NCBI RefSeq assembly: GCF_000172415.1 | Contig: NZ_ABLD01000016.1 | Location: 94,682-158,681, forward strand | Source: Paraburkholderia graminis C4D1M | GTDB lineage: Bacteria; Pseudomonadota; Gammaproteobacteria; Burkholderiales; Burkholderiaceae | Direction of reading: 5' to 3' | Length of the DNA: 64,000 nucleotides | Translations under genes and position numbers: made by a program | Shown: in pieces, positions 1 through 8,047 of the stretch | Layout of the letters: the number at the start of each line of letters is the position of its first letter | Numbering within the stretch: position 1 is the first letter of the stretch | Notes under the pieces: generated by a model | Databases searched by the model: none | What the model was told of the DNA's origin: nothing | The model's input: the letters and a program-made list of their open reading frames with translations, nothing else

Positions 1-399
1 CACCAGATCGACCAGCCGGTCGTCTTCGCCGATCGTCAGTTCGATGTCCGGGTAGCGCGTCAGAAACGCCGGCAAGGACGGCACGACGAAGTGGCGCGCG
101 AGCGTGCCTTGCAGGTTCACGCGCAGCAGGCCCTTCGGCGCGAGGTTCGAGAACGAGCCTTCGGCGTCCTCCAGATCGGCGATCAGCCGCACGCAGCGGC
201 CGTAGTACGCCTGGCCGTCCGGCGTCAGACGAACCGTGCGCGTGGTGCGCTCGAGCAGCCGCGCGCCGAGCCGCTCCTCCATCCGCTTGACGAGATTGGT
301 GACGGTGGCACGCGGTATCTGCAGGTCGTCGGACGCCCGCGTGAAGCTCTGCCGCTCGGCCACCCGCACGAAAACGCGCATTTCCTCGAAACGGTCCAT
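1..399 (-). CDS. LysR-family transcriptional regulator (partial, C-terminus beyond window edge)
   Basis: I translated this from the ATG at 397-399 (reverse strand). It gives 133 residues beginning MDRFEEMRVFVRVAERQSFT. Residues 1-60 hold the LysR winged-helix DNA-binding domain (SFTRASDDLQIPRATVTNLV, then the RLLERTTR wing). The LysR substrate-binding domain starts near residue 90 with GLLRVNLQGTLARHFVVPSL. The frame is still open at base 1, so most of the effector domain lies outside the window. The gene is divergent from the SDR oxidoreductase at 529, with a 129-base shared promoter region. That arrangement is typical of a LysR protein controlling its neighbour; the regulation is inferred from layout only. 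The effector cannot be guessed from this fragment. Confidence 0.93.
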   Translation of the reverse strand, partial: MDRFEEMRVFVRVAERQSFTRASDDLQIPRATVTNLVKRMEERLGARLLERTTRTVRLTPDGQAYYGRCVRLIADLEDAEGSFSNLAPKGLLRVNLQGTLARHFVVPSLPAFLTRYPDIELTIGEDDRLVDLV

Positions 400-528
400 G
401 TTTGGCGTGCCCTTTGATTCGTTTTGTTAAAGCAAGTGGAATGATGATGGTGAGGCCGGCCCGATTATCTCAGAACAGAAAGCGTTCATCATTCACTCAC
501 CGATCCACTACCGACAAGGAAACGCATC

Positions 529-1272
529 ATGAACACGACAACAAACGCCCAGATCGCCATCGTGACCGGCGCCTCGCGCGGCATCGGCGCGGCCATCGCA
601 CGCCGTCTGTCGAACGACGGTTTCGCCGTCGTCGTCAATTACGCGGCAAGCTCGAACGAAGCCGAAGCGCTCGTCGCCGAACTGAAGGCGGCGGGCGGCC
701 GGGCGATCGCGGTCAAGGCGGACGTGTCGAAAGCCGGCGACGTGCGCCGCATGTTCGAGACAGCCGAGCAGCAACTGGGAAAGGTCGACGTGCTGGTCAA
801 CAACGCGGGCGTGATCCAGCCGACGCCGCTTGCCGACACCAGTGACGAGCTGTACGACCGCACGTTCGACATCAACGTGCGCGGCACTTTCAACACGCTG
901 CGCGAAGCGGCGGGCCGCATGAACGGCGGCGGGCGCATCGTCAACTTTTCGAGCACGACCGTCGCGCTGAACATGCCGGGTTACGCGATTTACAGCGCGA
1001 CGAAGGCGGCGGTCGAAACGTTCACGCACGTTTTCGCGAAGGAACTGCGCGGGCGCAACATCACCGTGAACGCGGTCGCGCCGGGGCCGGTCGCGACGTC
1101 GCTCTTTTTCGACGGCAAGACCCAGGAGCAGATCCAGCACTTCGCGAAGATGCCGCCGCTCGAGCGCCTCGGGCAACCGGAGGATATTGCTTCGGTGGTG
1201 GCGTTCCTCGCGAGTTCGCAGGCCGGCTGGGTCAACGGCCAGGTATTGCGCGCGAACGGCGGGCTGGCTTGA
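529..1272 (+). CDS. SDR-family NAD(P)-dependent oxidoreductase
   Basis: A 247-residue classical short-chain dehydrogenase/reductase. The cofactor motif TGASRGIG is at about residues 13-20 and NNAG at about 91. The catalytic Ser lies in NFSSTT, and the YSATKAA segment supplies the Tyr and Lys of the YxxxK motif (about residues 154-158). The PG motif in VAPGPVATSLF follows. The length is normal for the family. The ATG at 529 is preceded by AAGGAAACGCATC, a reasonable ribosome site. It resembles FabG-like 3-oxoacyl-ACP reductases and sugar dehydrogenases, but the substrate cannot be read from sequence. Divergence from the LysR gene suggests a locally regulated detoxification or catabolic reductase rather than the essential fatty-acid enzyme. 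Confidence 0.93.
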   Translation: MNTTTNAQIAIVTGASRGIGAAIARRLSNDGFAVVVNYAASSNEAEALVAELKAAGGRAIAVKADVSKAGDVRRMFETAEQQLGKVDVLVNNAGVIQPTPLADTSDELYDRTFDINVRGTFNTLREAAGRMNGGGRIVNFSSTTVALNMPGYAIYSATKAAVETFTHVFAKELRGRNITVNAVAPGPVATSLFFDGKTQEQIQHFAKMPPLERLGQPEDIASVVAFLASSQAGWVNGQVLRANGGLA

Positions 1273-1279
1273 GGATTGG

Positions 1280-1307
1280 GCATTGAGGGTTGAGCATTGA
1301 GGGTTGA
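1280..1307. repeat. Two tandem copies of a 14-bp unit
   Basis: GCATTGAGGGTTGA occurs twice in direct succession at 1280-1293 and 1294-1307. It lies just after the SDR stop codon, in the spacer between two convergent genes. No function is apparent; slipped-strand duplication is the simplest explanation. Confidence 0.7.
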
Positions 1308-1312
1308 GGCGC

Positions 1313-1356
1313 GCGTTGGTTTCGGGCGCTGCGGAAGCGGCGCCGGCAACCAACGC
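1313..1356. terminator. Hairpin between convergent genes, possible bidirectional terminator
   Basis: GCGTTGGTT (1313-1321) is complementary to AACCAACGC (1348-1356), and GGCGC/GCGCC can pair inside. This forms a long stem between the stops of the SDR gene and the aldo/keto reductase. There is no clear T-tract on the plus side, so termination is inferred from position and structure only. Confidence 0.45.
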
Positions 1357-1383
1357 ACCTAAAAAGCGCCCCGACTCGCCCGC

Positions 1384-2409
1384 TTAAACCGCTTTCGGAT
1401 TGCGCTCGGCGAATCCTTCCTGATGCCAGTACGGATAAGCGGGCCGCACCGCGCTCGCCGCATCGAGCCGCGCGACCTGCTCGGGCGTCAGATTCCAGCC
1501 GACCGCGCCCAGGTTCTGCCGCAACTGCTCTTCATTGCGAGCGCCGATCAACACCGTCGACACGGTCGGGCGCTGCAACAGCCAGTTCAACGCAATCTGC
1601 GGGACGGTCTTGCCGGTTTCGACGGCGATCTCGTCGATTGCGTCGAGCACCCGGAACAGGTAGTCCTCCGGCACCGGCGGGCCCATGTCGGCGGTCTTGT
1701 GTAAGCGGCTCTGCTGCGGCAGCGGCTGGCCGCGCTTGATCTTGCCCGTCAGACGTCCCCAGCCGAGCGGGCTCCACACCACCGCGCCCACGCCCTGATC
1801 GATGCCGAGCGGCATCAGCTCCCACTCGTAATCGCGGCCGACGAGCGAGTAATACGTCTGGTTCGCGACGTAGCGCGGATAGCCGTAGCGGTCGGCGGTA
1901 TCGAGCGACTTCATCAGATGCCAGCCGGAAAAGTTCGACACGCCCGTGTAGCGGATCTTGCCCGCGCGCACGAGGTCGTCGAGCGTGGACAGCACTTCGG
2001 CGACCGGCGTACGGGCGTCGAAACCGTGCAGCTGAAAGAGGTCGATGTAGTCGGTTTGCAGGCGCTTGAGCGCCGCGTCGACCGCCTGAATCAGATGAAA
2101 GCGCGACGAGCCCACGTTGTTCGGGCCGTCGTCGAAACGAAAGGTCGCCTTGGTCGAGAGGATCGCCTTGTCGCGCTTGCCCTTGAGCGCTTCGCCGAGC
2201 ACCGACTCGGATGCGCCGCGCGAATAGATGTCCGCGGTGTCGAACATCGTCACGCCCGCATCGAAACAGATGTCGATCAGACGGCGGGCTTCGGCGACGT
2301 CGGTCGCGCCCCACGCCTCAAAAAATTCGCCCTTGCCGCCGAACGTCCCCGTGCCGAAACTCAGCACCGGCACCTTGAAACCGGAAGCACCCAGATGTCT
2401 GTATTCCAT
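1384..2409 (-). CDS. Aldo/keto reductase
   Basis: A 341-residue AKR (MocA/YajO-like, Pfam aldo/keto reductase). The visible catalytic tetrad is Asp and Tyr in FDTADIYSRG, Lys in LSTKATF and His in DLFQLHGFD. NADPH-binding segments are seen near the C-terminus (VLIGARNEEQLRQNL). The family reduces aldehydes and ketones with NADPH in the cytosol; the substrate is unknown. Translation starts at 2409 (MEYRHLGASG), the classic AKR N-terminus. The gene converges on the SDR oxidoreductase. There is no sign of truncation. Confidence 0.94.
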   Translation of the reverse strand: MEYRHLGASGFKVPVLSFGTGTFGGKGEFFEAWGATDVAEARRLIDICFDAGVTMFDTADIYSRGASESVLGEALKGKRDKAILSTKATFRFDDGPNNVGSSRFHLIQAVDAALKRLQTDYIDLFQLHGFDARTPVAEVLSTLDDLVRAGKIRYTGVSNFSGWHLMKSLDTADRYGYPRYVANQTYYSLVGRDYEWELMPLGIDQGVGAVVWSPLGWGRLTGKIKRGQPLPQQSRLHKTADMGPPVPEDYLFRVLDAIDEIAVETGKTVPQIALNWLLQRPTVSTVLIGARNEEQLRQNLGAVGWNLTPEQVARLDAASAVRPAYPYWHQEGFAERNPKAV

Positions 2410-2504
2410 TGATGAATCTCCGTGGCATAGCCGTCGTTTGAACGGAGGTTCAGTTTACGCCGGTCGGCGCGGACGCGTCGCCGGCGTCGCCCGCCTCCGC
2501 AAAC

Positions 2505-3074
2505 TCAGTGCGCTGCTGCCGGCAGATGCTTGCGTTGCGCCAGTTCCTGCGCCATCGCGTAATGCTCCTGCAGAACAGGCAACGCCTTCTTCGCCGCATC
2601 CTTCAACTGCGGATCGCGGCCCGAGGCGATTTCCGCCTGGAACGCCGACAGCGCCTTCTGCTCGCCGGCCAGCGCGACCTGCTCGATATAGGTCTTGTCG
2701 AACTCGGCGCCGCGCAGGTTGTTGATGCTCGCCAGCACTGCCGTGTCCGGGTCGTTCTTCGGCACGTCGACGCCGCGCGGGCTGGCCGCGCGCAGTGCGT
2801 CGGTGATTTTGGCGTTGTCGGCCGAGACGCGCTCGGCGAACGCCTTCACGTCGCGGTCGGTCGAGCGCGACGTCGCGATGCGCGCGGCATCGCGTTGCGT
2901 GGCGACGGCCTGCGTGCCCTCGGCGATGAACGTCTGGTCGGCGGCGTGCAGACGGCCCGCGTCCGGCGCGGCGGCGGGCGCCGTCTGGGCGCTGGCCGTC
3001 GTGGCGGAAGCGGCGAGCATCAGCAGACTGGCCATGCAGGCGCTCGTGATGGTGGCGAGAGGCAAGCGGGTCAT
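2505..3074 (-). CDS. DUF4142 periplasmic protein
   Basis: A 189-residue protein with an N-terminal signal peptide (MTRLPLATITSACMASLLML, cleavage probably after ATTASAQ). It is followed by an all-helical DUF4142 domain (ferritin-like fold family) with a typical DQTFIAEGTQAV start and EHYAMAQELA end. I chose the start at 3074 because CCAAGGAGAACGT stands just before it and the signal peptide begins there; an upstream extension in frame lacks both. DUF4142 proteins are exported and of unknown biochemical role, often linked to envelope stress in proteobacteria. The neighbours give no functional hint. Confidence 0.88.
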   Translation of the reverse strand: MTRLPLATITSACMASLLMLAASATTASAQTAPAAAPDAGRLHAADQTFIAEGTQAVATQRDAARIATSRSTDRDVKAFAERVSADNAKITDALRAASPRGVDVPKNDPDTAVLASINNLRGAEFDKTYIEQVALAGEQKALSAFQAEIASGRDPQLKDAAKKALPVLQEHYAMAQELAQRKHLPAAAH

Positions 3075-3443
3075 ACGTTCTCCTTGGATTGGAAGCGAAA
3101 CGGCAACGATGCGGCGCGCGAGGACATGTGAGCGCGAGATGCCGCGGCCGGCTCGTCTGCTGCCGTGAAGCGCCGCAAAGCGCCGCATTCGATCGTCGGA
3201 AAAAATTCTAGAAGCCGCGCCCGATGCCATGTGATACGACGCTGTCGCTTGTGTAACGTTAGGTAACCTTCACACGAATGCCGTCCGCTTGTGAGCGAAA
3301 ACCGCGTGCACCCAGGGATTGCCAGCAAAAGCCGGCGAGCCGCTGAATTTTTCGGCAGCCGCGCCGATAACAGAAAGTAAGAAGCGCGTCGGCATCAACC
3401 AACGCAAGCGCGCGCCCACGCACCGCAATCCCGGAGAGATTCG
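3075..3443. other. Intergenic region between divergent DUF4142 and cheV genes
   Basis: A 369-base non-coding stretch that must hold both promoters. I see no convincing sigma70, sigma54 or operator motif and no tRNA or conserved RNA shape. The cheV ribosome site (GGAGAG about 5 bases before the ATG) lies at its right end. Confidence 0.5.
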
Positions 3444-4418
3444 ATGGCAGTAGATAACCGCGCGCACGACGAACGCACCAACCTGACCAGTTCCAACAAA
3501 TTCGAGTTGCTGCTGTACCGTCTCGGCTCGGTGCCCGGCAGCGACGCGCACGAGCTTTACGGCATCAACGTGTTCAAGGTGCGCGAAATTTCGACGATGC
3601 CGCCGGTCACGCCGATCGCCGGTTCGTCGCCGTTCGTGATGGGCGCCGTCGATATTCGCGGGCAGATCATTCCCGTGATCGACCTGCCGCGGCTGATGGG
3701 CTGCGAGCCCACGCGCGGCCTGAACATCCTGCTCGTCACCGAATTCGCGCGCTCGACGCAGGCGTTCGCGGTCGAGGAAGTCGACGACATCGTGCGCCTC
3801 GAATGGAATCAGGTGCTGTCCGCGGAAGGCGCGGCCGGCGGCAATCTCGTCACGAGCATTGCGCGGATCGACGGCAATACGGGCGACTCGCGGCTCGCGC
3901 AGGTGATCGACGTCGAGCAGGTGCTGCGCGACGTGTTCCCGTCGCAGCATCCGAGCGTGGACCCGACGTCGGTGGGCGATGCGCTGGGCATTCGCCCGGG
4001 CGCGAAGATTCTTGCCGCCGACGACTCCGGCTTCGCCCGCAAGCTGATCGAGCAGGCGTTGACCGCGATCGGCGCCGAGTTCGTGATGACCAAGACCGGC
4101 GAAGAGGCGTGGCAGACCTTGCAGCAGGTCGCGGAAGAAGCCGAGGCCAACGGCGTGCGCGTGAAGGACAGCATCGCGCTGGTGCTGACCGACCTCGAGA
4201 TGCCCGAGATGGACGGCTTCATGCTGACGCGCCAGATCAAGGCGGATGAGCGGATGCGCGACGTTCCGGTGATCATCCATTCATCGCTGACGGGCGCGGC
4301 GAACGAGGCGCATGTGAAGAACGCCGGCGCGAACGGCTATGTCGCCAAGTTCCAGGCGGGCGAGCTCGCGCATGCGATACGTACTGCGCTGATGTCCGCG
4401 GCTGAGGCTGCTGCGTGA
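3444..4418 (+). CDS. cheV: CheV-type chemotaxis coupling protein (CheW + receiver)
   Basis: A 324-residue fusion. Residues about 15-165 are a CheW-like coupling domain (FELLLYRLG, INVFKVREI, IRGQIIPVIDLP). Residues about 185-315 are a response-regulator receiver domain with the acidic pocket AADDS, the phospho-acceptor Asp in LTDLEMPEMDGF, and a Ser/Thr switch near IIHSSLTG. CheV links chemoreceptors to CheA and is tuned by phosphorylation of its receiver. A GGAGAG site precedes the ATG. No other chemotaxis genes are next to it, so it is an orphan coupling protein here, a common situation in Burkholderiales. Confidence 0.94.
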   Translation: MAVDNRAHDERTNLTSSNKFELLLYRLGSVPGSDAHELYGINVFKVREISTMPPVTPIAGSSPFVMGAVDIRGQIIPVIDLPRLMGCEPTRGLNILLVTEFARSTQAFAVEEVDDIVRLEWNQVLSAEGAAGGNLVTSIARIDGNTGDSRLAQVIDVEQVLRDVFPSQHPSVDPTSVGDALGIRPGAKILAADDSGFARKLIEQALTAIGAEFVMTKTGEEAWQTLQQVAEEAEANGVRVKDSIALVLTDLEMPEMDGFMLTRQIKADERMRDVPVIIHSSLTGAANEAHVKNAGANGYVAKFQAGELAHAIRTALMSAAEAAA

Positions 4419-4479
4419 CGATGTGAGGCGGCCGCGCGGCCGCGCCGCGCCGAGCCAGCACTAACGACGCGCACCCGCC

Positions 4480-5574
4480 TTATCGAGCCGCTGCGAGCGC
4501 AACCGAAAACACGACGCGGCTCGTCGCGACGCCCATCGTGTTGAGCGTTCTGGGCGCATGAAAAGCGTCGAGCTTCGCGCGCTGTCCGGCCGTGCCGATA
4601 TCGAGCAGCGCGAGCACTTCGGCGACCACCGCGTATAGCACGCTGACGTTGCCATCCTCGACTTTCACCGCGATGCCGAGCGCGCCTTGCGCGCCCTCCT
4701 TGCCTGTGTGCGCCGCCGTCTGCTTCGACGCGCGCACGCCGATCGCATAACTGCCGTCTGCACCGAGCTTGCCGACCAGCGCGCCTTCGAACGCGTTCAT
4801 CAGCAGCGTGCAAAAGCGGCCCTCTCCTGCCACCAGTTCCGGATAAGCCGTCATCGCACGATAGATGCGCGCGAGCGCCGCTGTGCGCGAAGTAGGCTCA
4901 GCGATGGACGCGCCGGAGGACACTTCATCCTCGGCAGCGGCCAGCTTGACGAAGAGTCGCGCAAGACGGTCCAGCGCGAAGGCCGGCGTGGGCAGATTGC
5001 ATCCGTCGATCGCCCATTGCACGCCCTCGTCCGGCAGATCGCAGACGTTGGCGACCGTGTGCTTCACGCGCACTTGCAACGGGTGATCCGGCTCTTCGTA
5101 ACCGCTCAGCGCGGCGCCGATCGAACGCGCGCCGGCGAGCATGCCCGCGTGCTTGCCCGAACAGTTGCTGCACACCGCGCCCGGCTTGAAATCGCGTTTG
5201 ATCCAGTCCGCGTACACGGCATCGGAGAGCGGCGGATGACCGCCGCAGCGAAGATCCGCTTCGCTTGCCTGCGCCTTGGCGAGCATGCCGCGCGCACGTT
5301 CGATGTGACGCGGCTCGCTGCTGTGCGACGCGCACATCAGCGCGAGGTCCGCATCGTCGAAACCGAAGCGCTCCAGCGCGCCGGTTTCCAGCACCGCGAG
5401 CGCTTGCGCCGGCTTGGCCGCGGAACGCGCCAAGGTCACGCGCGACGGATCGCCGAACGAATACAGCAGGCGGCCGGCGGCATCGACAACCGCGACATGC
5501 GCGCGGTGCGTGTTTTCAACAGAATTGCCGCGATAAACGGTCGCCGCGATCGGCTCCGTGGTGTGCAGACTCAT
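4480..5574 (-). CDS. L-asparaginase II, Rhizobium etli type
   Basis: A 364-residue member of the asparaginase II family (PF06089), unrelated to the E. coli AnsA/AnsB fold. Family landmarks are visible: the Ser-x-x-Lys pair in ARSAAKPAQA, the second Ser in CASHSSEPRH, and the metal-site Cys/Lys region CSNCSGKHAGM with Cys again in DGCNLPTPA. It should hydrolyse asparagine to aspartate and ammonia in the cytosol. I chose the start at 5574 (MSLHTTEPIA) because GAGGAGAATGCGC gives a 7-base spacing to it; the in-frame ATG six bases upstream overlaps the ribosome site. It is a monocistronic gene between cheV and a flavoprotein gene. Confidence 0.9.
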   Translation of the reverse strand: MSLHTTEPIAATVYRGNSVENTHRAHVAVVDAAGRLLYSFGDPSRVTLARSAAKPAQALAVLETGALERFGFDDADLALMCASHSSEPRHIERARGMLAKAQASEADLRCGGHPPLSDAVYADWIKRDFKPGAVCSNCSGKHAGMLAGARSIGAALSGYEEPDHPLQVRVKHTVANVCDLPDEGVQWAIDGCNLPTPAFALDRLARLFVKLAAAEDEVSSGASIAEPTSRTAALARIYRAMTAYPELVAGEGRFCTLLMNAFEGALVGKLGADGSYAIGVRASKQTAAHTGKEGAQGALGIAVKVEDGNVSVLYAVVAEVLALLDIGTAGQRAKLDAFHAPRTLNTMGVATSRVVFSVALAAAR

Positions 5575-5673
5575 GCGCATTCTCCTCGTGATCGCGCGAA
5601 TCGTTGCGCTTGCAAGCAAGCGTCATATGTCACGCGCTAAGCGCCACGATTCTACGGAACGAGTGCGCGCGCA

Positions 5674-6318
5674 TCAATCGCCGCGAACCGCTGCCTCGCG
5701 TTTAAGCTCGGCCACTTGCGCCTCGAGTTGCTGGATGCGCTCGTCGCGTTCCTGCAGCGCGGCGGCTACATCCGCCGCTTCGAAACGCTGCGGAATATGC
5801 TTCGGACAATTGACGTCCCACGCGCGCACCGTCATCACGATCACGCGTTCGCCGCGCGCCTTGTAACCCTCGGGCATGAGCTTCGCGAGCAACGCGGGAT
5901 CGTCGTCGACCACGCGCGCCTCGCCCCAGATCTTGATGCGCCGGCGATGCGCATAGTCCATCAGAAACAGATGCGCCTTCGGATTTTCCGCGAGATTGCC
6001 GGCCGTGATGTACTGCCGGTTGCCGGCGAAATCCGCGAACGCAATGGTGTGATCGTCGAGCACGCGCAGAAAACCGGCGGGACCGCCGCGATGCTGGATA
6101 TACGGCTGCCCTTCCGAGCTGACGGTCGCAAGAAACACGCTCGTCTGCTGCTCGATGAAACCCGCGACGTCGGGCGTGAGACGCGTCTGCCAGCCGTGTT
6201 CTTCTTCCATGCGCGCGTACGCGTCGCGCGAACCGTTGCGGCTTTGCAATGCCTTGACCGTGGGCGTGAACGCGATGTCGCTCGGATAAGCGTGCTGGTG
6301 CGAGTCAGGGTGTGTCAT
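5674..6318 (-). CDS. Pyridoxamine 5'-phosphate oxidase-family flavoprotein
   Basis: A 214-residue protein. Residues about 50-170 form a PNPOx-like split-barrel domain (SVFLATVSSEGQPYIQHRGG, FADFAGNRQYITAGNL, KAHLFLMDY). The C-terminal 30 residues are a predicted coiled coil (RDERIQQLEAQVAELKREAA). The start at 6318 (MTHPDSHQHAY) has AAGGAGCCGCTTC in front. Proteins of this group bind FMN or F420-like cofactors and reduce small molecules; none of the strict PdxH substrate residues can be assigned, so true pyridoxamine oxidase activity is unlikely. Confidence 0.85.
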   Translation of the reverse strand: MTHPDSHQHAYPSDIAFTPTVKALQSRNGSRDAYARMEEEHGWQTRLTPDVAGFIEQQTSVFLATVSSEGQPYIQHRGGPAGFLRVLDDHTIAFADFAGNRQYITAGNLAENPKAHLFLMDYAHRRRIKIWGEARVVDDDPALLAKLMPEGYKARGERVIVMTVRAWDVNCPKHIPQRFEAADVAAALQERDERIQQLEAQVAELKREAAVRGD

Positions 6319-6437
6319 GAAGCGGCTCCTTGGCGGGCATTCCCGCAAGTGACGCGCTCAACCTTACGCGCATGAGCCGTGGCGCGGTAGCCGGCCTGAA
6401 CGAGAAGCCGGTTCTCATCGAACGAGAATAGCGCGTC

Positions 6438-6522
6438 GTGCCAGGCCGCGTGCCGTGCAAAGCCGCGTGCCGTGCCAGGCCGCGTGCCGTGCCAGGCCGC
6501 GCGCCGTGCAAAGCCGCGTGCC
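6438..6522. repeat. Five tandem copies of a 17-bp GC-rich repeat
   Basis: The unit GTGCCAGGCCGCGTGCC occurs five times without gaps: 6438-6454, 6455-6471, 6472-6488, 6489-6505 and 6506-6522. Units 2 and 5 read GTGCAAAGCC in place of GTGCCAGGCC, and unit 4 has CGCGCC at its end. The array sits between the PNPOx-like gene and the MFS gene, ending two bases before the MFS stop codon, so it lies in that gene's 3' untranslated region. Confidence 0.9.
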
Positions 6523-6524
6523 GC

Positions 6525-7796
6525 TCAGGCGCTCGGCGCCAGTTCCTCTTCGCGTTCGAGCGAACGCGTGTTCCTCAGTTCGGGGAAGAGCTTCATCCAC
6601 AGCAAGGCGACCGTGATCGTCGCGATGCCGCCGACCAGCACCGCCGTTCTCGCGCCCCACCAGCCGGCGGTGATACCCGATTCGAATTCACCCAATTGAT
6701 TCGATGTGCCAATGAAAAGCGAATTGACCGCACTCACGCGTCCGAGCATTTCATCCGGCGTGCGAAGCTGCACGAGCGACAGACGCACGACGACGCTGAT
6801 GGTGTCCGACGCGCCGAGCGCCATCAGCGCGAGCAGCGACACGATGAACTGATGCGACATGCCGAACACGAGCGTCGCCACGCCGAACGCGATCACGCCG
6901 CCGAACATCGCCGCGCCCGGCCGGTTGCGCAGCGGAAAATGCGCGAGCCAGATGGTGCCCGCGAGCGCGCCGATCGCGGTGCCCGAGCGCAACAGGCCGA
7001 GCCCGAGCGGCCCGGCATGCAGCACATCGCGTGCGAACACCGGCAACAGCGCGGTCGCGCCGCCGAACAGCACCGCGAACAGATCGAGCGACAACGCGCC
7101 GAGTATCACCGGTTGCTTGCGAATGAACGCGATGCCGGAGAACACCGATTCGAGCGTGACGGGCGCGCGGCTCGCCGGCTTCGCGCGCAGCGGAATGCCC
7201 CACACGGCTGTGGCCGCGGCGGTGAACGACAGCGTGCACGCGAGATAAGCGGCGCCCGGACCGATGCCGTAAAGCAGACCGCCGAGCGCGGGACCGGCGA
7301 TCTGCGCGGTCTGGTTCGCCGAGGTCGCCCACGCCGTCGCCTTCGGCAATTGCCCGCGCGGCACGACGCCGGGCAGCAACGACGCGACCGCCGGCGATTC
7401 GAAGGCGCGCGCCGCGCCCACGCAGGCAGCGAGCACGTAGATCACGGGTGCGCTGATCCATCCGCCGAAGGTGCCCCACGCGAACAGCAATGCCGCGACG
7501 CTTTCGAGGCTTTGACAGATGGCCGCGATGCGCCGGCGATCGTAGCGGTCCGCGAAATGGCCGACGACGAGCGTCAGCAGGAACATCGGCAGGAACTGCG
7601 CGAGTCCGACGAGGCCGAGCGCGAACGCGCTGTGCGTGAGCGCGTAGATGTGCCATCCCATCGCGACCGCGAGCATCTGAAACGACAGCGACGAGAGAAT
7701 GCGCGTGCACCAGAAGCGTTGAAACGCCGGTTGCTTCGGCAGGCTGACGGTGGAGGAATCGGCGGTGTCGCTGGAGTCGGTTGGAACGGGAGGCAT
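6525..7796 (-). CDS. MFS transporter (EntS/MFS_3-like exporter)
   Basis: A 423-residue major-facilitator protein with about 12 hydrophobic helices and the MFS loop-2/3 signature GHFADRYDRRRIAA at about residues 79-92. It resembles the enterobactin-exporter (EntS) and macrolide-efflux subgroup. It is divergent from the TonB-dependent receptor at 8048, and a Fur-box-like site lies between them. This suggests, but does not prove, export of a siderophore or an iron-linked role. The ATG at 7796 (MPPVPTDSSD) gives a normal-length cytoplasmic N-terminus. Its stop is followed at once by the 17-bp repeat array. Confidence 0.87.
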   Translation of the reverse strand: MPPVPTDSSDTADSSTVSLPKQPAFQRFWCTRILSSLSFQMLAVAMGWHIYALTHSAFALGLVGLAQFLPMFLLTLVVGHFADRYDRRRIAAICQSLESVAALLFAWGTFGGWISAPVIYVLAACVGAARAFESPAVASLLPGVVPRGQLPKATAWATSANQTAQIAGPALGGLLYGIGPGAAYLACTLSFTAAATAVWGIPLRAKPASRAPVTLESVFSGIAFIRKQPVILGALSLDLFAVLFGGATALLPVFARDVLHAGPLGLGLLRSGTAIGALAGTIWLAHFPLRNRPGAAMFGGVIAFGVATLVFGMSHQFIVSLLALMALGASDTISVVVRLSLVQLRTPDEMLGRVSAVNSLFIGTSNQLGEFESGITAGWWGARTAVLVGGIATITVALLWMKLFPELRNTRSLEREEELAPSA

Positions 7797-7927
7797 CGAG
7801 GTCGTGAGTGTTGGCGTGGCTGACGTGACTGGCGTGGCTGGCGTGAGCGGCGGCTAGTTTAGAGCAACGCAGCCGGTCTTGCTGGCGCGGTGGGCATCCG
7901 CGAGTCCGCGTCATTATGTTTTGATTT

Positions 7928-7946
7928 GATAATCATTCTCATTTAC
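7928..7946. promoter_or_regulatory. Fur-box-like operator between MFS gene and TonB receptor
   Basis: GATAATCATTCTCATTTAC matches 14 of the 19 positions of the consensus GATAATGATAATCATTATC by my alignment. It lies 102 bases upstream of the receptor start and in the shared divergent promoter region with the MFS gene. Iron repression by Fur is inferred. Confidence 0.75.
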
Positions 7947-8047
7947 ATTATCCTCTCGCATCCTTAATAACAACCGACGCCGCTGAGCTGCCCGGCCGCT
8001 CTGGTGCGGGATACGCGTCGTCCAGGAATCTGTCGTTCAAACCATCC

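Noticed and set aside
3270..4280. A 336-residue His/Arg-rich frame opposite cheV
   Set aside because: Shadow frame; cheV on the plus strand has complete CheW and receiver domains.
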